Shown here piece by piece: positions 7,143 to 14,390 of a stretch of 16,496 bases of DNA. The notes beneath the pieces were generated by a model that worked only from the letters and a program-made list of their open reading frames with translations, searched no databases and was not told where the DNA came from. Location of the stretch: assembly GCA_002349525.1 (NCBI GenBank), contig DEDL01000010.1:57718-74213 (forward strand), given 5' to 3'. The position numbers and the translations under genes are program-made. Position 1 is the first letter of the stretch; each line of letters begins with the position of its first letter. The DNA comes from Lachnoclostridium sp. UBA2905. GTDB lineage: Bacteria > Bacillota > Clostridia > Lachnospirales > Lachnospiraceae.

Positions 7143-10100
7143 ATGCAGAAAAATCTGAAACAGTTTTTATCAGTTTCACTTGCAGCAGCGCTTACAATCG
7201 GGTCCATTCAGGCGACACCACTTATAAGTGCCAAGGCTTCTGAAAACCTTACATCAATTGTTGATGCAAGCGTTTCAAAAGAAAGCAAATTTACTTACAA
7301 TGAATGGAAGGGAATCAATTACAAGGATGTAGATGGTAATGATGTTGCAGGTGCAGAAGTATTTGGTATTAATACAAAAAAAGCAACAGCAACTTCAACC
7401 TCATATGTTTCCTATGATTCACTTCAGAACGCATTTAACGGTGCTAAGGATTACGCCAAAGAAAAATCAGCATACGTACAGTATCTTACAGGAAACACAG
7501 ATGACGTTAAGGACTGGCAGCTTACAGTAGTTCAGAACCAGACAGAAGCAGAAAGATCAGATTACGCTGACTTCTATAAAAAGGATTATGAACAGAAGGG
7601 TGACTGGAGGAATGACCTTACACTTCCATCAAGCTGGGAGCATTATGGATTTGACTTTTCAATATATGCCAATGTACAGATGCCATTTCAGCGTAAATAT
7701 GACTCAAATGTAACATCACCTAAGGCACCTGTTAAGTACAATCCGGTAGGAATGTACAGAAAGACATTTAAGGTTAACAAGGGACTTACAGACCTCAACG
7801 GAAGAATCAACATAAGCTTCCAGGGTGTTGAGTCAGCATATTATGTATATGTTAACGGTAAGGAAGTTGGATACAGTGAGGATTCTTACAGTCCACACAG
7901 CTTTGATATTACAGATTACCTTGAGAAAAACAGTGATGGAACAGTAAGTGAAACAGCAGAAAACCTTCTTGCTGTTAAGGTTTACAAGTTCTGTGACGGA
8001 ACATGGATGGAAGGCCAGGACTTCTTCTATGATGGTGGTATCTTCAGAGATGTATACATGTTTGCAACACCTCTTATCCATCTTGAGGATTATTTTGTAC
8101 AGACTGACCTTGATGATAATTATGTGAATGCAGACCTTAACATTAAGAGTCTTACAATGTCTAATTACAGTACTTCAGACATAAGTGCAGGAACATATGA
8201 ATTATCTGTAGACTTATACAATGAAGACGGAACATTATTTGCGGCAGCAGGAAAGATGGATGTACCTGCGATAAATGCCGGAACAAGTGCCGGAGCAACT
8301 CTTGAAGAAATGGATGACTTCAGTGCCCAGATCAACAGTCCAAAATTATGGTCATGTGAAGATCCTAACCTTTATGTAATGGTACTTACACTTACTAATA
8401 AGAATACAGGAAACATTGTAGAAGTAATATCACAGGAGCTTGGTTTCAGAGAGATTGAGTACACACATACACAGGTTAACAAGAATGGAGTACGTACAAC
8501 AACACAGTACGATCAGATGCTTCTTAACGGACAGCCATTCTACCTTAAGGGAACAAACCGTCATGATACAGATCCTATCTACGGAAAATATGTTCCACAT
8601 GAGACAGCTTATGAAGATATTAAAATCATGAAGCAGTACAATATCAATGCTGTACGTACATCACATTACAGCAATGATGAATACCTTTATTACCTTTGTG
8701 ACAAATATGGTCTCTATGTAATGGCTGAGACAAATATTGAGTCACATGCAATTATGAATAAGGCAAATGATCAGGTTCATTTCAAGAAAGCTGTTATGGA
8801 CAGAACAGTAACTGCATTTAACAGACTTAAGAACAGAACATGTGCAATCATGTGGTCAACAGGTAATGAGAACTACTATAATTCAAGTGCTACATATGCT
8901 GATGGAATGTTCTATGATCTTATTCAGTACTTTAAAAACAATGATGATACAAGACCTGTTCACTGCGAGAGTTCAGGTTCAGCTAATGGTGTTGATATGG
9001 ACAGTAACATGTATCCATCAGTTGACACTGTAAAGAACAAGACAAAACAGTCAATGCCATATGTAATGTGTGAGTATGACCACGCAATGGGTAACGCAGT
9101 AGGAAATATTAAAGAATACTGGGATGCAATCAGAAGTGGTGATAACATGCTGGGTGGCTTTATCTGGGACTGGGTTGACCAGTCAAGACTCATTTCTCTT
9201 GACAATGCAAAACTTGTTAACGATAAGAAAGAAGATGGAGCATATGATTATTTCTCAACAGACGATGCTCACCAGAATCTTTACAAGGATGAAAATGATG
9301 GAATGTTCTTCGCTTATGGTGGAGACAATGGAGACAATCCAAATGATGGTTCATTCTGTGTAAATGGTCTTGTTTCACCAGACAGAGATGTTCAGCCTGA
9401 ATTATACGAAGTAAAATACAGATACCAGAATTTCTGGTTCGATAGAACGGAAGAGGGAGACCTTTCTGACCAGACAGTATCTATATACAATGAATCAAGC
9501 TTTGATAACCTTAACAAATATGATCTTGTATACGAAGTATATGAGGATGACAGACTTCTTGGCACAGAAACTATATCAGCTGATGTAGAAGCAAGACATG
9601 AAGAATATGTAACAGTTCCATATGCAAAATTCCTTCCAGCAGAGCGTAAGGGTGGAGCAAACTACTACCTTAACCTCTATGTTAAGACAAAGACAGAGAA
9701 AAAGGCTATTGTAGATGGTAATGAAAAAGTTCTCATACCTGCAGGACATGATATTTCACATGAGCAGTTTGTAATTCCTGATACTGTTAATCCTGTAGTT
9801 AAGAAAATATCAACAAACACTGTAACTACTACAGAGGATCCTGATTACTATTATGTAAAGGGTGACCAGTTCGAGTTCAAGCTTGATAAGATAACAGGTG
9901 TAATCGAAGATTACACTTACAGGGATGAACTTGTTATGACAAAGGGACCTGTTCCTAATTATTGGAGAGCACCACTTAACAATGACAGTCAGAAAAATTA
10001 TGACTGGCAGTACGCAGGAGAAAAGGCTTGTGTTGACGGAGATATTGAGATTACAACTAATGAATACAAACAGACAGTAATATCTCTTACACTTGTTTTC

Positions 10101-11180
10101 CCTGATATAGATGGTTACCAGACAATGCAGTATACAATCGACGGAAGCGGTGCAATTACTGTTGATATCTGCTTCTCACCAGATGGTTCATACCAAAATA
10201 ACCGTCTTACAAGAGTCGGTACTGAAATGGTTCTTCCAGAAGGATATGAGAACGTATACTGGTTAGGAAGAGGACCTGTTGAAACATTTGTTGACAGATG
10301 TACAGGAGAAATGGTTGGTTCATACAGCACAACTGTTTCAAAGATGTTCTACCCATATCTTGATACACAGGATACAGGTAATATGACAGGACTTAAATGG
10401 TTCACAGTAACAAATGATTCTAATAAGACTGCTATTGCTATTGCAGCCAAAGAAGATTTTGAAGCATCAGCACTTCATTTTACCAATGATGATCTTACAT
10501 CAGCAAGACATCCATTTGACCTTACAAAGCTTCCTGAGACAATCCTTAGTGTAAATTATATTTCAGCCGGAGCAGGTAACGCAAGCTGTGGTCCTGATAC
10601 ACTTGATGAGTACAGAGTACTTACAGGCCAGGAATACAAATATTCATATTCAATTGTTCCTTATACAGTTGGTAACGGATTTGGTAACGTTGCATCTTAT
10701 GTTTCAGACGTAACACGTCAGTACAGAGGAGAGGTTTCATCAGTAATATACGGAGCAACACATGATGAGGATCTTCTTCCACCAGCAACACCAGCGCCAG
10801 CAACACCAGCACCAGCAGGTACAACTTCACAGGGAACAGTTAATGTACCAGCACCTTCACAGACAGTACAGGCACCAGTTCAGACAGTTACAAAACCTGC
10901 TAAGGTTAAGGGCTTAAAGGCTGTTTCAAAGAAGGGTAAGGTAACACTTACATGGAAGAAAGTTAAGAATGCAAATGGATATTATGTAATGCGTTCACTT
11001 AAGAAGAATAAAGGCTTCAAGAAGGTTGCAACAATTAAGAAGGCATCAATTGTAAAATATGTTGATAAGAAGGTTAAGAAGAAAAAGACATATTATTACA
11101 AGGTATGTGCATTTAGCAAGAATGGAAGCAAGAAGGTTTCCGGAGCTAATACAAAGGCAGTTAAGATTAAGGTAAAATAA
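7143..11180 (+). CDS. Secreted GH2 beta-galactosidase (LacZ type) with basic Fn3-like C-terminal module
   Basis: A 1345-residue protein with a signal peptide (1-31, ending ISAKA). After about 120 residues specific to this protein, the LacZ fold begins near residue 158: LPSSWEHYGFDFSIYANV and PVGMYRKTFKV (sugar-binding domain), an Ig-like GH2 domain, then the barrel. The barrel carries GTNRHDTDP, INAVRTSHYSND, the acid/base Glu576 in WSTGNEN, the nucleophile Glu644 in MCEYDHAMGN, and GGFIWDWVDQS. The small-chain domain follows (FEFKLDKITGVIEDYTY, PNYWRAPLNND). A repeat linker of Pro-Ala-Thr-Pro type leads to a lysine-rich Fn3-like domain (about 1250-1345) homologous to the one ending the GH59 protein. 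It should hydrolyse terminal beta-galactosides outside the cell. Ordinary cytosolic LacZ is about 1020 residues, so the export signal and tail are the additions. GAGAGGGG lies 8 nt before the ATG. Confidence 0.92.
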   Translation: MQKNLKQFLSVSLAAALTIGSIQATPLISAKASENLTSIVDASVSKESKFTYNEWKGINYKDVDGNDVAGAEVFGINTKKATATSTSYVSYDSLQNAFNGAKDYAKEKSAYVQYLTGNTDDVKDWQLTVVQNQTEAERSDYADFYKKDYEQKGDWRNDLTLPSSWEHYGFDFSIYANVQMPFQRKYDSNVTSPKAPVKYNPVGMYRKTFKVNKGLTDLNGRINISFQGVESAYYVYVNGKEVGYSEDSYSPHSFDITDYLEKNSDGTVSETAENLLAVKVYKFCDGTWMEGQDFFYDGGIFRDVYMFATPLIHLEDYFVQTDLDDNYVNADLNIKSLTMSNYSTSDISAGTYELSVDLYNEDGTLFAAAGKMDVPAINAGTSAGATLEEMDDFSAQINSPKLWSCEDPNLYVMVLTLTNKNTGNIVEVISQELGFREIEYTHTQVNKNGVRTTTQYDQMLLNGQPFYLKGTNRHDTDPIYGKYVPHETAYEDIKIMKQYNINAVRTSHYSNDEYLYYLCDKYGLYVMAETNIESHAIMNKANDQVHFKKAVMDRTVTAFNRLKNRTCAIMWSTGNENYYNSSATYADGMFYDLIQYFKNNDDTRPVHCESSGSANGVDMDSNMYPSVDTVKNKTKQSMPYVMCEYDHAMGNAVGNIKEYWDAIRSGDNMLGGFIWDWVDQSRLISLDNAKLVNDKKEDGAYDYFSTDDAHQNLYKDENDGMFFAYGGDNGDNPNDGSFCVNGLVSPDRDVQPELYEVKYRYQNFWFDRTEEGDLSDQTVSIYNESSFDNLNKYDLVYEVYEDDRLLGTETISADVEARHEEYVTVPYAKFLPAERKGGANYYLNLYVKTKTEKKAIVDGNEKVLIPAGHDISHEQFVIPDTVNPVVKKISTNTVTTTEDPDYYYVKGDQFEFKLDKITGVIEDYTYRDELVMTKGPVPNYWRAPLNNDSQKNYDWQYAGEKACVDGDIEITTNEYKQTVISLTLVFPDIDGYQTMQYTIDGSGAITVDICFSPDGSYQNNRLTRVGTEMVLPEGYENVYWLGRGPVETFVDRCTGEMVGSYSTTVSKMFYPYLDTQDTGNMTGLKWFTVTNDSNKTAIAIAAKEDFEASALHFTNDDLTSARHPFDLTKLPETILSVNYISAGAGNASCGPDTLDEYRVLTGQEYKYSYSIVPYTVGNGFGNVASYVSDVTRQYRGEVSSVIYGATHDEDLLPPATPAPATPAPAGTTSQGTVNVPAPSQTVQAPVQTVTKPAKVKGLKAVSKKGKVTLTWKKVKNANGYYVMRSLKKNKGFKKVATIKKASIVKYVDKKVKKKKTYYYKVCAFSKNGSKKVSGANTKAVKIKVK

Positions 11181-11210
11181 TAAGAGGTAAATTGTGAAAG
11201 GAAACATAAT

Positions 11211-12812
11211 ATGAAAGTTGACAACTACAGCATAAAATTATACACAAGAGAGTCTGATGGAGAAGGCTACAGTGTTGACATTGGTAATGGAGTTCATATT
11301 GCCTACAAGGATGAAAATGGAGAATATGTTCCATTTAATGATAACTTTGGAATGTTATATGTTACTTCACCAATAGATGAAAAAAATACTATTGTATGCA
11401 AGGGACTTAAAAATCCTACAGTTTGCAGACTTATTAGCGGAGATTATATGATTATGGCTCCTGTAGTAAACAATACTACAGGAGTAGATGAAGATACTAA
11501 AGGCTTTGTTGCCGTATGGACAACAAAGGACTTCACATCATTTTCTCCAATGAAGATGCTTTACCTCAATTTTTCCTCACATATAGAGAAAGTTCATGTT
11601 TCTCATAACGACTTAGCCGGTCGTTATGAGATTACATGGATGGATACAAAGGGAGCCTGCTATAGCAATTCATGCAGCACACTTCCTGAGGGAGATAATA
11701 TGGGAAGTCCGGTTTTGGCAGGATTCCCGGGTAAAACAGAGGATAAGGAAGCATTTGCGCCACTTATCAGTAAGATAGAAAAAGCAGATGAAATCGATAT
11801 TCCTGCAGAGACCTTTGAAAGTCTTAAGGAAAAGATGTTATATGACGATTCCTTAGAAGATAAGAACAACCCTTTGACATCAACATTTCCACTTGCTACA
11901 GGCTGGGCTGACCCACAGATATTTATGTGGAAGGGCAGATATTACTTTATCGCAACCAATGACAATAACAATAATATTGGAATATTTGTCAGGGAAAGCG
12001 ACACTGTAATGGGCTTATTTGATGCAGAACCAATTCTTATACTTGATAAGGATGAAGAAAAAAAGCTTATACAGAATTTCTGGGCACCGGAATTTCATGT
12101 GATAAATGATGATTTGTACATATTGTTTGCAGTAAGTCCTGAGAACTTCGGACCACAGTGCCATATGATGAAGCTTAAGAAGGATGGCGATATCTGCGAA
12201 GCCGGGGACTGGGAAGCACCTGTACGTGTTAAAAAGATGGATGGCTCATTCCTTGCTGACAAGGGAATAACTCTTGATATGACTTATTTTGAGGCAGGGG
12301 GAAGGTCATATCTTTGTTGGTCCTACAGAGAGCATATTTTCTCAGAGCTTGACACAGGTTCAATGTTATTTATTGCAACAATAGATAAGGCTGATCCATA
12401 TGTTCTTACAAGTGAACCTGTATTATTGTCAAGACCTTTGTGGGGCTGGGAATATACAGAGGGAACAATTAACAATGAGGGACCATTTGCCCTTGTTCGT
12501 AATGGAATAGTATATCTTGCATTTTCAGGCGGTTCAGCAGGCGGCTACTCATATGCAGAGGGCTTCCTTATAGCCAATGAAAATGATGATCTTCTCAATG
12601 TACTTAACTGGTACAAAAAGACAATGCCAATTCAGACTTCATATACTGTTGAAGGAGAATTTGGACCGGGCCATAATTCATTTTTTGAGGATGTGGATGG
12701 AACAAGCTACATAGTATATCATGCAAAGGAAGCAATAAACAATGCTCCAAGATGTACCGGCGTTAAGAAGTTAGGATTTCATAAAGACGGAGAGCCTTAC
12801 GTAGTAAAATAA
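11211..12812 (+). CDS. Cytosolic GH43-type glycosidase with a degenerate N-terminal propeller-like region
   Basis: 533 residues with no signal peptide, 30 nt after the GH2 gene, so probably cotranscribed and intracellular. The C-terminal part (about 225-500) has the three-acid pattern of five-bladed-propeller GH43 enzymes: general base Asp234 in WADPQIF, pKa modulator Asp356 in LDMTYFE, and general acid Glu423 in NEGPF. FWAPEFHV and VLLSRPLWGWEY also fit the exo-arabinofuranosidase-like branch (GH43_26 or a neighbour). The first 200 residues contain a second, weaker propeller-like pattern: LKNPTVCRLISGDYMIMAP, then VWTTKDFTSFSP. There Asn68 sits where a catalytic Asp would be. Likely substrates are alpha-L-arabinofuranosides or related galacto-/xylo-configured ends from imported oligosaccharides; subfamily and specificity are not fixed by reading alone. 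Confidence 0.8.
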   Translation: MKVDNYSIKLYTRESDGEGYSVDIGNGVHIAYKDENGEYVPFNDNFGMLYVTSPIDEKNTIVCKGLKNPTVCRLISGDYMIMAPVVNNTTGVDEDTKGFVAVWTTKDFTSFSPMKMLYLNFSSHIEKVHVSHNDLAGRYEITWMDTKGACYSNSCSTLPEGDNMGSPVLAGFPGKTEDKEAFAPLISKIEKADEIDIPAETFESLKEKMLYDDSLEDKNNPLTSTFPLATGWADPQIFMWKGRYYFIATNDNNNNIGIFVRESDTVMGLFDAEPILILDKDEEKKLIQNFWAPEFHVINDDLYILFAVSPENFGPQCHMMKLKKDGDICEAGDWEAPVRVKKMDGSFLADKGITLDMTYFEAGGRSYLCWSYREHIFSELDTGSMLFIATIDKADPYVLTSEPVLLSRPLWGWEYTEGTINNEGPFALVRNGIVYLAFSGGSAGGYSYAEGFLIANENDDLLNVLNWYKKTMPIQTSYTVEGEFGPGHNSFFEDVDGTSYIVYHAKEAINNAPRCTGVKKLGFHKDGEPYVVK

Positions 12813-12834
12813 AAAAATAAAGAGGAAAGAAAAT

Positions 12835-14244
12835 ATGAAAAAACAAGCATTTAACCCTTATTTACCTTCATGGGAGTATACACCTGACTGTGAGCCATAT
12901 GTATTTGGTGACAGGGTATATTCTTATGGTTCACATGACAGATTTAATTCACTTATGTACTGTCTGAATGATTATGTATGTTATTCAGCGCCGGTAGATG
13001 ATCTTAGTGACTGGAGATACGAGGGAGTAATATATAAAAAGACAGATGATCCTCTTAACAAGGAAGGTCTTGCATGCTTATATGCACCAGATGTGACCCA
13101 GGGACCGGATGGAAGATATTATCTGTATTACTGTCTTGACAAGAGACAGATTGTATCTGTTGCTGTATGCGACACACCTGCCGGAAAATACGAATTCTAC
13201 GGATATGTCAAACATAAGGATGGAACAAAGCTTGGAGAGGCACCGGGAGACGAACCACAGTTTGACCCTGCTGTACTTACAGAAGGAGATAAGACATATC
13301 TTTACGGAGGTTTCTGCCTTCCAAATGATACAACAAGAACAGGCACAAAAGCTGTAGTGCTTGACAAGGATATGCTTACAATAATTGAGGAGCCGGTTCT
13401 CGTACTTCCAAGTGCACCATATGCCGAAGATCCTGAATACAAAAAGCATGCATTTTTTGAGGCATCATCAATACGAAAGGTAAATGATACATATTATTTT
13501 GTATATTCATCAATAGTTTCAACAGAGCTTTGCTATGCTACAAGCAAGCATCCTACAAAGGATTTTGTGTATCGTGGAACAATTGTCAACAATAATGATA
13601 TTGGAATTGATACATACAAAAAAGCTGAAACTCCTGCTTATTATGGTGGTAACAACCATGGAAGTATTATTCAGATTAAGGACAAATGGTATGTGTTCTA
13701 TCACAGACATACAAACGGTTCAAACTTCAGCAGACAGGACTGTATTGAGGAGATAAAGATTCTTCCAGATGGAACAATTCCACAGGTTGAGATGACCTCC
13801 TGCGGTGCCAACGGCGGACCACTTGTTGGAAAAGGACTGTATCCTGCACATATTGCATGTAATCTGTTTTGTGACATAGAAGAAGCACGAACAGGCTGGG
13901 AGTGGATGGGACCTGAATTCCCTAAGATTACCCAGGACGGACGTGATGGTGACGAAGAACCCGGTTACGTATGTAACATGAAGGCAGGGGCTACTGCTGG
14001 TTACAAATACTTTGATTTTAAGGATGTAACAAAGATAACGCTTATGGCCAGAGGATATGGAAGCGGTGCATTTGAGATAATGACTGAGATGGACGGAGAA
14101 GTTCTTGCAACAATTCCTGTTCAGTATACCAATGAATGGGTTCCATATACAGCGCCGGTTAAGATTCCGGATGGAATACATCCACTCTATATAAGATATA
14201 CAGGAGATGGAACAATAAGTCTCTTATCATTTGAAATAGAGTAA
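12835..14244 (+). CDS. Cytosolic GH43-type glycosidase with C-terminal CBM6-like domain
   Basis: 469 residues with no signal peptide, 22 nt after the previous GH43 gene, with GAGG 9 nt upstream. It opens with NPYLPSWEYTPDCEPYVF and VYSYGSHD, the start of a GH43 propeller. Candidate catalytic acids are Asp18 (PDCEP), Asp86 (YAPDV) and Glu209 (FFEASS). NNHGSI, FYHRHTNGSNFSRQ and PQVEMTSCGANGGPL belong to a GH43 branch common in Lachnospiraceae glycan loci. Residues about 370-469 form a small beta-sandwich like CBM6 (YKYFDFKDVTKITLMARGYG ... HPLYIRYTGDGTISLLSFEI). It differs clearly from the neighbouring GH43, so the two probably cut different linkages rather than being recent duplicates. Arabinofuranosidase, xylosidase or exo-1,3-galactanase activity are all possible in GH43. 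Confidence 0.82.
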   Translation: MKKQAFNPYLPSWEYTPDCEPYVFGDRVYSYGSHDRFNSLMYCLNDYVCYSAPVDDLSDWRYEGVIYKKTDDPLNKEGLACLYAPDVTQGPDGRYYLYYCLDKRQIVSVAVCDTPAGKYEFYGYVKHKDGTKLGEAPGDEPQFDPAVLTEGDKTYLYGGFCLPNDTTRTGTKAVVLDKDMLTIIEEPVLVLPSAPYAEDPEYKKHAFFEASSIRKVNDTYYFVYSSIVSTELCYATSKHPTKDFVYRGTIVNNNDIGIDTYKKAETPAYYGGNNHGSIIQIKDKWYVFYHRHTNGSNFSRQDCIEEIKILPDGTIPQVEMTSCGANGGPLVGKGLYPAHIACNLFCDIEEARTGWEWMGPEFPKITQDGRDGDEEPGYVCNMKAGATAGYKYFDFKDVTKITLMARGYGSGAFEIMTEMDGEVLATIPVQYTNEWVPYTAPVKIPDGIHPLYIRYTGDGTISLLSFEIE

Positions 14245-14258
14245 AACAAAACTATAAT
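14231..14258 (+). promoter_or_regulatory. Predicted sigma-A promoter for the last gene
   Basis: TTGAAA (14231-14236) and TATAAT (14253-14258) are separated by 16 nt. The -35 matches 5 of 6 and the -10 matches 6 of 6. The -35 box lies in the last codons of the GH43 gene. Transcription would begin near 14265 and give a leader of about 125 nt containing repeats and a hairpin. The -10 box is part of the first 23-bp repeat unit, so a repeat-binding protein would compete with RNA polymerase. Confidence 0.55.
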
Positions 14259-14321
14259 ATTGGTTCAAAATAAATTACAATATTGATTCAAAGTAAACTT
14301 TAATATTGGTTTGATGTGAAG
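14253..14321 (+). repeat. Three 23-bp tandem repeats upstream of the last gene
   Basis: Units at 14253-14275, 14276-14298 and 14299-14321 share AATATTGGTTCAAA with decay toward the third (AATATTGATTCAAA, then AATATTGGTTTGAT). The period is exactly 23 bp with no spacer bases, about two helical turns. The first unit includes the TATAAT box. They resemble iterated operator sites rather than a CRISPR. Confidence 0.75.
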
Positions 14322-14333
14322 ATTATTTATGCT

Positions 14334-14365
14334 GATACCCTGCTTCATATATGAGGCAGGGTATC
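14334..14365 (+). promoter_or_regulatory. Strong hairpin just upstream of the ribosome binding site of the last gene
   Basis: GATACCCTGC (14334-14343) and GCAGGGTATC (14356-14365) form a perfect 10-bp stem. The 12-nt loop can pair further (TCAT with ATGA). No T-run follows on either strand, so it is not a normal intrinsic terminator. Its 3' side ends 8 nt before AAAGGAG (14374-14380). It could protect the transcript, mark a processing site between upstream and downstream messages, or affect ribosome access. Confidence 0.65.
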
Positions 14366-14390
14366 TTAGCTATAAAGGAGCGATAAGAAA

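Noticed and set aside
14253..14321. 23-bp repeats as a CRISPR array
   Set aside because: The units are adjacent with no spacers and decay quickly; no cas genes are present.
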